From an uncultured Bacteroidales bacterium (lineage in GTDB: Bacteria; Bacteroidota; Bacteroidia; Bacteroidales; F082), in assembly GCA_946410535.1 (NCBI GenBank), contig CAMKAR010000175.1, forward strand, positions 1 through 5,074: a stretch of 5,074 nucleotides of DNA, in the 5' to 3' direction. How positions within the stretch are numbered: position 1 is the stretch's first letter; each line of letters starts with the position of its first letter. This document shows positions 1-5,074 of the stretch, in pieces. A program made the position numbers and the translations under genes. Under the pieces are notes generated by a model. It ran no database searches. It was given only the letters and a program-made list of their open reading frames with translations, and was not told the origin of the DNA.

Positions 1-212
1 TTTCTTGTTTTATCATAGGAATTTGCAATTTGATTAAAGGTTAAATTTTTATCAAATTGCTTACCGCCCTTGCCATTATAAACATAATTTATATTATTTT
101 CATTTATATTTGACTTAGATATATAAATATTACATATTTCATACATTGTTTGATCTTCTTTGCATTGTATAACAGTATTTATACCATTGTATTGAAATTC
201 TACTTGTGCCAT
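1..212 (-). CDS. 5' end of a protist-like ubiquitin-like-domain protein, truncated by the window edge
   Basis: Seen: a minus-strand ATG at 212-210 opens 70 codons that run to the window edge with no stop, although the DNA is about 80% A+T. An in-frame TAA lies a short way upstream of this ATG, which supports the start. The protein begins MAQVEFQYNG and contains INYVYNGKGG (41-50) and LTFNQIAN (57-64). This can be laid over ubiquitin: a beta hairpin at 3-16, a helix at about 22-33, then the YNGK...LTFNQI part matching FAGK...TLSDYNI. It is rich in Asn, Ile, Tyr and Lys, as in AT-rich protist genomes. From memory, similar N-termini occur in ciliate and other protist proteins; I cannot check this here. 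Inferred: the N-terminal beta-grasp domain of a longer eukaryotic protein of unknown role. A TATAAAT at 244-238 lies upstream but may be chance. An AT-rich bacterial gene is the alternative. The reading frame is strong, the eukaryotic origin likely, the function unknown. Confidence 0.62.
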   Translation of the reverse strand, partial: MAQVEFQYNGINTVIQCKEDQTMYEICNIYISKSNINENNINYVYNGKGGKQFDKNLTFNQIANSYDKTR

Positions 213-465
213 ATGATATATCTTTTGCAAATTCAGTATTTATACCCAAAAAAAATATCCAAGATTAATTATTTTTTTGATTTTTTTAATTATTTTTTTT
301 AATTATTTTTATTTTTTAATAATAATTTAAATAATTTAAATAAAAATTATTTTTTAATTAAATTTATCTTGAAAAATAAATTAAGTTTAATCTCAAATAT
401 ATCCATCAATTTAAGATTTAAAGATTTATAGATTCAAAATTAAGTCGTTCTGTTGGATTTCTGTG
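213..465. other. Extremely AT-rich non-coding stretch up to the compositional boundary
   Basis: No gene is visible on either strand. The DNA is made of long T and A runs, with near-repeats such as TTTTTTTAATTA occurring twice at about 281-306 and an exact tandem 9-mer ATAATTTAA at 322-339. It looks like the intergenic DNA upstream of the protist-like reading frame. It differs sharply from the genes after 690, whereas normal Bacteroidales intergenic DNA (for example 3117-3205) is AT-rich but short and mixed. Composition begins to change at about 440-465, where GTCGTTCTGTTGG appears. That is my best estimate for the boundary between the two DNA types. Confidence 0.6.
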
Positions 466-537
466 TTTTGGCGGATTTGAATCCACCAGCCCCGAATTGG
501 GGATTTGTAATCCCCTCATCAAAACCAAGCGCCAAAA
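466..537. repeat. REP/MITE-like nested palindromic element
   Basis: Seen: an 8-bp terminal inverted repeat, TTTTGGCG (466-473) and CGCCAAAA (530-537), encloses two hairpins. The first, at 470-487, pairs GGCGGATT with AATCCACC (one mismatch, 2-nt loop). The second, at 499-515, pairs GGGGATT perfectly with AATCCCC around TGT. The GGGG of the second can instead pair with CCCC at 490-493 around GAATT, so two folds compete. Known from memory: short palindromes of the GGATTTGTAATCC type are abundant in many Bacteroidetes genomes and resemble REP elements mobilised by RAYT (TnpA_REP, HUH-type) transposases. Inferred: a non-autonomous REP-like element belonging to the bacterial side. No transposase is in the window and there is no second copy, so repeat status is untested. 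A Rho-independent terminator is less likely because no clean T-run follows. Confidence 0.55.
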
Positions 538-579
538 ATAGTAAATATATTGATTATCCCGACATCAAGGAATTATTTT

Positions 580-588
580 TATCTTTGC
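580..588 (+). promoter_or_regulatory. Bacteroidetes-type -7 promoter element for the SDR-VOC unit
   Basis: TATCTTTGC matches the Bacteroidetes primary sigma factor -7 consensus TAnnTTTG and sits in a short AT-rich stretch directly upstream of the SDR leader. Transcription would start at about 591-597. The -33 TTG is poor: the nearest one, at 550-552, is 27 nt upstream instead of about 19-21. The call therefore rests on the -7 element and its position. Confidence 0.5.
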
Positions 589-597
589 AGCGTATTC

Positions 598-681
598 GAC
601 GATGAACCCATGGTTCATGGACGATGGCAGTATCCACTGTTTACAAGTGGACTGCCATAGGCCATAGTCATATGCCATCGT
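598..681 (+). promoter_or_regulatory. Structured 5' leader with competing inverted repeats
   Basis: Seen: a perfect hairpin at 602-618 (ATGAACC, loop CAT, GGTTCAT). A second runs from 624 to 658, pairing ATGGCAG and TCCACT (2-nt bulge between) with AGTGGA and CTGCCAT around a 7-nt loop. A perfect 9-bp inverted repeat, ACGATGGCA at 621-629 with TGCCATCGT at 673-681, uses the same 5' arm, so the last two structures exclude each other. GACGATG is repeated directly at 598-604 and 620-626, and GCCATAG is a tandem pair at 654-667. A 21-codon frame (602-667, starts MNPWFMDD) lies within the leader and stops before the 3' arm. Inferred: this may control expression of the SDR gene by attenuation or by hiding its start. 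It matches no riboswitch I recognise, and it could be remnants of a small mobile element. Confidence 0.4.
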
Positions 682-695
682 TAAAAAGTAACCTT

Positions 696-1487
696 ATGTT
701 AGACCTCAAAAACAAAACAGCACTCATCACCGGAGGCGGCACGGGCATCGGACAGAGCATCGCGCTACATTTGGCCAAGGAAGGCTGTCACCTCGTCCTC
801 ACGGGCTTGGGCATCGACGACCTCAACAAGACCAAGGCAATGTGCGAAAATCATGGCGTGAAGGCTTGGGCCACCGAGACCCAACTCGACGACTACGCCT
901 CCATCGACCATCTCTATGACTATGTGATTTCCAACAACTTGAGCATCGACCTTTTCGTGCTCAACGCGGGCATCTCGCAACGCGAAAAGGCTTTCGACAC
1001 CGACATCAGCGTGGACGAGAAAATCCTGAAAGTCGACTTCCTCGGCGGGGTCTATCTCGTGAAGAAGTTCAAGGAGATGATTCTGTCCAAGGAGCATGTG
1101 CAGTTCAGCATCACCACTTCCCTATCAGGGCTGTTCGGCTTCCCGCTGCGCTCGGCCTATTGTGCAGCAAAGCACGCGCTGTTCGGTTTCTATGAGTCAT
1201 TGGAGCTGGAATACGACAACATCGGCGTCACCTTCCTCATCCCTGGGCGCATCAATACGCAAATCAGCAAGAGTGCCCTCCACGGCGACGGCTCAGCCCA
1301 TGCCAAGATGGATGCTGGGCAGGCCAATGGCCTTGACGTCGAAAAATGTGGTGCCATCGCAGTGCGTGCCATCAAGCGGCAAAAGCACCGCAAGCTCATC
1401 GGGCGCACCGAACTGCTGATGGCGCATATCCACAAATATTGCTTACCTTTGTATTATAAACTTTCGAGAAAAATATCGGCAACATGA
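696..1487 (+). CDS. Short-chain dehydrogenase/reductase (classical SDR, DHRS7-like)
   Basis: Predicted NAD(P)-dependent oxidoreductase acting on an unknown alcohol or carbonyl, probably a lipid-like or small organic substrate. Residues are numbered from the ATG at 696 (263 aa, normal for classical SDRs). The cofactor motif TGGGTGIG is at 12-19, NAG at 90-92, and the catalytic Ser is probably S142 in TSLSG. The catalytic pair Y155 and K159 is in SAYCAAK, 13 residues on, and PGRINT follows after the active site. GDGSAHAKMDAGQANG is typical of the DHRS7-like branch. A basic, hydrophobic C-terminus (KYCLPLYYKLSRKI) might touch the membrane. The Asn of the usual VNxxG motif is Asp114 here (VDFLGG). 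I chose 696 because SDRs start just before the first beta strand and an A-rich AAAAAG lies 8 nt upstream; ATGs at 624 and 672 are in frame, but 624 falls in a leader hairpin. It overlaps the VOC gene by ATGA. Family is sure; substrate is not. Confidence 0.9.
   Translation: MLDLKNKTALITGGGTGIGQSIALHLAKEGCHLVLTGLGIDDLNKTKAMCENHGVKAWATETQLDDYASIDHLYDYVISNNLSIDLFVLNAGISQREKAFDTDISVDEKILKVDFLGGVYLVKKFKEMILSKEHVQFSITTSLSGLFGFPLRSAYCAAKHALFGFYESLELEYDNIGVTFLIPGRINTQISKSALHGDGSAHAKMDAGQANGLDVEKCGAIAVRAIKRQKHRKLIGRTELLMAHIHKYCLPLYYKLSRKISAT
1444..1451 (+). promoter_or_regulatory. Possible internal -7 promoter element before the VOC gene
   Basis: TACCTTTG inside the SDR 3' end fits TAnnTTTG and would place a transcript start about 25-30 nt before the VOC start codon. 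The surrounding bases are locally AT-rich (CAAATATTGC, TATTATAAAC), unlike the rest of the SDR gene. No TTG is seen at the right spacing, so this is a weak candidate. Confidence 0.25.
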
Positions 1488-2551
1488 ACGAGAAAATCAT
1501 CTGCGGCATACAGCAAGTGGGCATCGGCGTGAACGACTTCGTCGAAGCCTGGAAATGGTACTACGACAACTTCGGCTTTGAAATCAAGATCGTTGACGAC
1601 GAAGGCGTGGCCGAACGAATGCTTCCCTACACGGGTGGCAAGCCCCAGCCCCGTCGCTCGGGCATCGCCGTCAACATCCGTGGCGGCGGTGGCTTCGAGA
1701 TCTGGCAACCCAAAGGCCGCGCACTCAACTATTTGAAAGAGCCTGTCAAGCTCGGCGACTTGGGCATCCTCATCGCCAAGGTGAAGTGCCCCGACATCGA
1801 GACGGCCTACAACACCTTTATTAATAAGGGCCTCGACGTGATCAGCGAAATCAGCACCTCGCCCATCGGCCAAAAGCAGTTCTTCATGAAAGACCCTTAC
1901 GGCAACCTGTTCCAGCTCGAACAAGACGATTACGTCTTCATCGATGAGAAGAAACTGACGGGCGGTGCCAACGGCGCCACCCTCGGTGTGAGCGACATCG
2001 ACAAGTCATTGCCGTTCTACATGCAACTCCTTGAATACGACAAAATCGTCCTTGACCAAACCGCTGTCTTCGATGACCTGAAATCTCTTCCGAATGGCGA
2101 CAAGCCCATGCGCCGCGTCATTTTGGAACGCTCCAAGCCCATCGAAGGACCGCTGAGCCGCATCATGGGCACCTCGCACCTCGAACTCATCCAAAGCGCA
2201 GACGGTCCAGGCAAAAAACTCTATGAAAACCGCTTTTGGGGCGACCCAGGCTTCATCCATCTCTGCTTCGACGTGCGCCACATGGAGGCCGTCAAAGCAC
2301 AAACCGAAGCCATGGGGCATCCTTTCGTGTGCGACAGCGGCGCCGACTTTGGCATGGGCGACGCCAACGGCCATTTCACCTACGTGGAAGACCCCGACGG
2401 CACCTTGATTGAATTTGTCGAGACCTTCAAGATTCCGATTGCGAAGAAGTTCGGGCTTTACCTCAACCTTGCCAACAAGGACGACCGCAAGCCTCTCGGC
2501 ATCCTAAAACTGCTCCGCTTCGCCAAGGTGAAACGAGAGAGCATCAAATGA
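1484..2551 (+). CDS. Two-domain VOC (glyoxalase/dioxygenase fold) protein
   Basis: A 355-residue protein of the vicinal oxygen chelate superfamily, which includes metal-dependent lyases, isomerases and dioxygenases; the reaction here is unknown. Two VOC units are visible. The first (about 5-150) starts IQQVGIGVNDFVEAWKWYYD and ends in KDPYGNLFQLEQ (136-147). The second (about 162-315) starts GATLGVSDIDKSLPFY and ends in EDPDGTLIEFVE (302-313). The likely metal ligands survive only in the second: E234 in HLELI, H259 in FIHL and E310 in LIEF, with the first-strand His missing. In the first unit E72 is present but the last position is Q144 and the middle one is not His, so it is probably structural or substrate-binding. 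A basic tail (about 320-355) follows. No signal peptide: cytoplasmic. ATGA overlap with the SDR gene indicates coupled translation and a shared pathway. It is the length of 4-hydroxyphenylpyruvate dioxygenase but lacks its first His, so I do not call it that. Confidence 0.85.
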   Translation: MNEKIICGIQQVGIGVNDFVEAWKWYYDNFGFEIKIVDDEGVAERMLPYTGGKPQPRRSGIAVNIRGGGGFEIWQPKGRALNYLKEPVKLGDLGILIAKVKCPDIETAYNTFINKGLDVISEISTSPIGQKQFFMKDPYGNLFQLEQDDYVFIDEKKLTGGANGATLGVSDIDKSLPFYMQLLEYDKIVLDQTAVFDDLKSLPNGDKPMRRVILERSKPIEGPLSRIMGTSHLELIQSADGPGKKLYENRFWGDPGFIHLCFDVRHMEAVKAQTEAMGHPFVCDSGADFGMGDANGHFTYVEDPDGTLIEFVETFKIPIAKKFGLYLNLANKDDRKPLGILKLLRFAKVKRESIK

Positions 2552-2579
2552 AAAAAGCCGGCCCAAGGGTCGGCTTTTT
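2552..2579. terminator. Bidirectional Rho-independent terminator between convergent units
   Basis: A-rich left arm, GCCGGCCC, then AA, then GGGTCGGC and five T. The stem is 13 bp with one G-T pair, flanked by A and T runs on both sides. On the plus strand it directly follows the VOC stop. On the minus strand it lies 18 nt after the stop of the skp gene and also ends in a T-run, with an A-C mismatch instead. It should end both transcripts, somewhat better on the plus strand. Confidence 0.85.
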
Positions 2580-2597
2580 CTTCTTCTATAATCGTTC

Positions 2598-3116
2598 TTA
2601 CTTGGTGATTCCCAATTTGGCTTTCACGTCCTTGGTGCAATCAATGGCATCGGTGCCAACATAGACGGCAGCACCCGTAGCCAAGTCGAGGACGTAGGTG
2701 TAGCCCTTTTCCTTGCCCACCGTGTTGATGGCGTTCTGGATCTTGTCGAGGATAGGCTTCAGGAGTTCGGCACGTTTGGCTTCAAACTCGCCTTCAGCGT
2801 TAGACTGGAACTGTTGGATGCGGGTCTGGAGGTCGATGATCTCCTTTTCCTTCGACTGTTTCACCAAGTTCGACATTGTGGCTTGGTTGGCCTCATAGTC
2901 TTGCATCTTGGTCTGATACTCCTTGGCCATGGTTTCCAACTGGCTTTGCAGCTCGCCGTAGTATTTCTCCAACGACTTCTCGGCGGTTGCCTTGTCGGGC
3001 ATGGCATCGAGGATTTCAGCTGTGTTGACATGGGCAATCTTCACTTGGGCGTTGGCCACACCGCTCATCACGAACAAGGCAATACCCAAAAACAATACTT
3101 TGAATACTCTCTTCAT
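2598..3116 (-). CDS. skp: OmpH/Skp-family periplasmic chaperone (distal copy)
   Basis: Skp-family proteins form trimers that hold unfolded outer-membrane proteins in the periplasm and deliver them to the BAM complex. This 172-residue protein has a Sec signal peptide (basic start MKRVFK, hydrophobic 7-20, likely cleavage after ANA at 23). A beta strand KIAHVNTAEIL (26-36) comes next, then long charged helices with coiled-coil character (about 41-135), and the closing strands YTYVLDLATGAAVYV (139-153), the usual end of the OmpH domain. There is one cysteine, C160, after the domain. Length is typical of Skp (about 160-175 aa). It is the last gene of the bamA-skp-skp series, 89 nt after the preceding skp, and has its own promoter in that gap. 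It is clearly a diverged paralogue of the neighbouring skp. The family is certain; a specific client set for this copy is unknown. Confidence 0.93.
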   Translation of the reverse strand: MKRVFKVLFLGIALFVMSGVANAQVKIAHVNTAEILDAMPDKATAEKSLEKYYGELQSQLETMAKEYQTKMQDYEANQATMSNLVKQSKEKEIIDLQTRIQQFQSNAEGEFEAKRAELLKPILDKIQNAINTVGKEKGYTYVLDLATGAAVYVGTDAIDCTKDVKAKLGITK

Positions 3117-3165
3117 TTTATTGACTTTTAATTATTTAATCCAAAACTTCGATTCTATCAAGCCG

Positions 3166-3195
3166 CAAAGATACGAATTATTTGCGATGCTTCAA
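3166..3195 (-). promoter_or_regulatory. Bacteroidetes-type promoter of the distal skp gene
   Basis: Read on the minus strand: TTG at 3195-3193, a 19-nt spacer, and TATCTTTG at 3173-3166. Both elements and the spacing fit the Bacteroidetes sigma-ABfr consensus (TTTG, about 19-21 nt, TAnnTTTG). Transcription would start at about 3160, leaving an AT-rich leader of roughly 40-45 nt before the skp ATG at 3116. No hairpin terminator for the upstream skp is seen in the gap, so read-through and this promoter probably both supply the gene. Confidence 0.75.
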
Positions 3196-3205
3196 GATTA
3201 TTTCA

Positions 3206-3853
3206 TTATTTCTTGGGTTTTACCGTCGATCCCTTCGAGCCGCCCGATGTCGTGCCCGTGTTGCCACCCACCGTTCCGGCACCGGCCTTGCGACGGTCTT
3301 CACGACGGACGGTTTGCATGACGTTGCCGAGCTGGTCGAGCACGTCGTCGCTCACGTCGTTCTTGTCGGAGGCATAAAGCACCGATGTGCCCGAAGCCAA
3401 GTCGAAGATGAAAGAGTAGTTCTTTTGTTGTGCGAGTTCCTTCATGGCGGTGTAGACCTTCTCTTGGATAGGCTGAATCAGTTCGGTGCGCTTTTGGTAA
3501 AGTTGACCTTCTGCACCGAAGTATTGCATCTGCAAGTTCTTGGCTTCCTGTTCCTTATCGACGATGGCCTGCTCGCGGGCACGTTTCTGGTCTTCAGAAA
3601 GGAGCAGCATCTCGGTTTGGTACTTGGTGTACATCTCCGACACCTTGTCGTAAACGGCCTTCACCTCTTTCTGCCATTTGGTCGAAAGGGCGTTCAGCTC
3701 TTCCTGTGCGTCGCCGTATTCAGGAATGTTTTCCATGATGTACTCTGAGTCGACATAGACGATCTTCTGTCCGCCGCCAAGCTGTGCGTTGGCAGTCATG
3801 ATGCCGCCACAAACCAAGGCAGCGGCAAGGATTAAGGTTTTGAATGTTTTCAT
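3206..3853 (-). CDS. skp: OmpH/Skp-family periplasmic chaperone (proximal copy, with basic Gly/Thr/Ser tail)
   Basis: Second Skp-type chaperone for unfolded outer-membrane proteins, 215 residues. Signal peptide: MKTFK, hydrophobic 6-19, likely cleavage after ANA at 23, the same site as in its paralogue. The mature part has a Gly-rich start (LGGGQ), the strand KIVYVDSEYIMENIPEY (30-46), long charged helices (about 48-143) and the strands YSFIFDLASGTSVLYA (146-161), equivalent to YTYVLDLATGAAVYV in the other copy. It differs by a C-terminal extension of about 33 residues (183-215), first Arg/Lys-rich (RREDRRK), then low-complexity Gly, Thr, Ser and ending KPKK; it is probably disordered. C15 is in the signal peptide, but the residue before it is Val, so a lipoprotein is unlikely. 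It lies 50 nt downstream of bamA with no terminator or clear promoter between them, so it is probably co-transcribed with bamA. Confidence 0.93.
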   Translation of the reverse strand: MKTFKTLILAAALVCGGIMTANAQLGGGQKIVYVDSEYIMENIPEYGDAQEELNALSTKWQKEVKAVYDKVSEMYTKYQTEMLLLSEDQKRAREQAIVDKEQEAKNLQMQYFGAEGQLYQKRTELIQPIQEKVYTAMKELAQQKNYSFIFDLASGTSVLYASDKNDVSDDVLDQLGNVMQTVRREDRRKAGAGTVGGNTGTTSGGSKGSTVKPKK

Positions 3854-3903
3854 TTTCTTATGCTATTTTGTTCTGTTTATGCCTATCAATAATCGTTCCA
3901 AAA

Positions 3904-5074
3904 CTAATCAATCGAACCTCCGATGGAGAAATGGAACTGGCTATGGTTGTTGCCCGTGGTGCCATACACATCGTCGAAGCCGTAGCCCCAGTCAAGACCG
4001 AGCAGGCCGAACATGGGCAAGAAGATGCGCACACCCACACCTGCCGAGCGTTTCACGTCGAACGGGTTAAAGTTCTGGAACCCAAGCCAGCAGTTACCGG
4101 CTTCGAGGAATGTCAGGGCATAGATGGTAGCTTGCGGGTTGAGCGAGAGCGGGTAACGCAGCTCCAAGGTGTATTTCGACATGACGTTGCCGCCGTTGCC
4201 TCCCGTGTTGCTGTTGTTGTAGAAGCCAGGCGTCAGCGAGTTGTTGGCATAGCCACGCATACCTACGAGTTCGCGGCTGTCGAACGAGTAATTGGACAAA
4301 CCGTCGCCACCGAGGAAGTAACGGTGGAAGGGCGTGGGGCCTATCTGGTCGTTATAATGTCCGAGATAGCCGAAGCGCACGCGGGTCATCATCACAAGCT
4401 TGTCGTAGAGTTCGGTGTACCAAGCGGCCTTGAAGGTCCAGCGGTGCATCTCAATCCATTTGAACCTCTCGTTCTCCGAAAGGGTGGTGTAGTCCTTGTT
4501 TGTAAACAGCGAGTAAGGCGGCGTGATTTCGAGGCCCAACTGGAACTCGGAGCCACTGCGCGGATAGAGCGGCTGGCTCACCGAGTTGCGCGACAGCACG
4601 AAATTGTAGCTGATAAGGTTGAACTTGCCGTTGCCGTCACCCACGTTGAGGTGAGCCGATTGGTAGTTGTTCAGGTTATAGCGCTTGACATTAATTCCCT
4701 GATACAACGAGAAATAATCATCGGGCCAGGTCAGGCGGCGACCCAATCCGATGGTACCACCCGTCATGTTGAAGTAACCATAGCCGTCTTGCGTCTTGTC
4801 CCTATATTTGCCATAGAACGACTGGTAGAACGACGCCGAGAACGAATTGGGCTTGCGTCCGCCGAGCCAAGGCTCGGTGAATGCGATGCTGTAGGTGATG
4901 TATTGGGTGCCATAGGTGGTCACGCTGAGCGAGAGTTTCTGTCCGTCGCCCATCGGCAGCGGGCGCCATGCCTTCTTGTTGAAGATGTTGCGCATCGAGA
5001 AGTTGGAGAACTGCAAGCCTGCCTCAAGCATCAGGTAACCGACGGCATAACCAGCCGAGAAACGGATTTGGTCG
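3904..5074 (-). CDS. bamA: BamA outer-membrane assembly factor, C-terminal beta-barrel part (5' end outside window)
   Basis: BamA (Omp85 family) is the central pore of the BAM machine, which folds and inserts beta-barrel proteins into the outer membrane. The frame is open to the window edge: 14 codons precede the internal Met at 5031, so that Met is not the start. About 389 residues are visible, close to the size of a whole barrel; the POTRA domains lie outside. Recognisable parts are SNFSMRNIFNKKAWRPLPMGDGQ-type sequence near the left of the fragment, the alternating aromatic strands, PLYPRSGSEF, FHRYFLGGDGLSNY, and the lid-loop motif GMRGY at 4263-4249, which holds the Arg-Gly-aromatic signature of Omp85 loop 6. 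DWGYGFD and FHFSIGGSID close the protein. The stop is TAG at 3906-3904. The last strand does not end in an aromatic residue. Two skp genes follow, the usual Bacteroidales order. The identification is very secure. Confidence 0.95.
   Translation of the reverse strand, partial: DQIRFSAGYAVGYLMLEAGLQFSNFSMRNIFNKKAWRPLPMGDGQKLSLSVTTYGTQYITYSIAFTEPWLGGRKPNSFSASFYQSFYGKYRDKTQDGYGYFNMTGGTIGLGRRLTWPDDYFSLYQGINVKRYNLNNYQSAHLNVGDGNGKFNLISYNFVLSRNSVSQPLYPRSGSEFQLGLEITPPYSLFTNKDYTTLSENERFKWIEMHRWTFKAAWYTELYDKLVMMTRVRFGYLGHYNDQIGPTPFHRYFLGGDGLSNYSFDSRELVGMRGYANNSLTPGFYNNSNTGGNGGNVMSKYTLELRYPLSLNPQATIYALTFLEAGNCWLGFQNFNPFDVKRSAGVGVRIFLPMFGLLGLDWGYGFDDVYGTTGNNHSQFHFSIGGSID

Noticed and set aside
470..487. 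The GGTGGATTCAAATCCGCC arm on the minus strand resembles a tRNA T-arm
   Set aside because: With five paired bases the loop has eight bases instead of seven, and no acceptor, D or anticodon arms can be found around it. It fits the palindromic element better.
621..681. Invertible promoter (phase-variation switch) between the 9-bp inverted repeats
   Set aside because: Phase switches need a promoter between the repeats. No TAnnTTTG box is seen in the 43-bp core on either strand, and no invertase gene is in the window.
624..695. A 24-residue N-terminal extension of the SDR starting at 624
   Set aside because: It is in frame, but its start lies in a strong hairpin, it resembles neither a signal peptide nor an SDR N-terminus, and the protein starting at 696 has the family's normal length.
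1484..2551. 4-hydroxyphenylpyruvate dioxygenase
   Set aside because: Length and two-domain layout agree, but the first-strand iron-binding His is missing in the second half (GATLGV), and no tyrosine-degradation genes are nearby.
3182..3748. Long plus-strand frames opposite the skp and bamA genes
   Set aside because: They are antisense shadows: the minus-strand proteins have signal peptides and clear family motifs, while the plus-strand translations show none.
3782..3853. Lipoprotein signal in the proximal skp (Cys15)
   Set aside because: The residue before Cys is Val, where lipoboxes need a small residue, and a good signal peptidase I site (ANA, then Gln) follows at 23/24.

Overview
The window is mostly a Bacteroidales-type chromosome segment. 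The evidence is a bamA-skp-skp outer-membrane biogenesis cluster in the order usual for that order, Bacteroidetes-style promoter elements (TAnnTTTG), and moderately GC-rich coding DNA from about 690 onward. The family-level assignments are secure. Genus is not determined; a gut or rumen relative is plausible.

Left end (1-~465): this DNA is unlike the rest, being extremely AT-rich. It carries the start of a minus-strand reading frame (212 to the window edge, 70 codons, no stop) whose protein looks like a ubiquitin-like domain of a protist, possibly a ciliate. Its AT-only upstream region runs to about 440. It could be a piece of eukaryotic DNA joined to a bacterial contig during assembly, or a real transfer; the sequence alone cannot decide. 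A nested palindromic REP/MITE-like element (466-537) lies right at the join.

Plus strand (580-2551): a Bacteroidetes -7 element precedes a roughly 100-nt leader with several inverted repeats that compete with each other. Two translationally coupled genes follow (ATGA overlap): a short-chain dehydrogenase/reductase of the DHRS7-like type and a two-domain VOC (glyoxalase/dioxygenase fold) protein. They probably act on the same unidentified small molecule. A hairpin terminator that can work in both directions (2552-2579) ends this unit.

Minus strand (5074-2598): the beta-barrel half of bamA (5' end outside the window), then two OmpH/Skp-family periplasmic chaperone genes. Together they serve outer-membrane protein insertion: Skp-type chaperones hold unfolded barrels in the periplasm and BamA inserts them. 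The last skp gene also has its own well-formed promoter. The two units converge on the shared terminator.

The points most worth a second look are the eukaryote-like fragment and its junction, the palindromic element there, and the structured leader of the SDR-VOC pair. I see no clear new multi-gene system.
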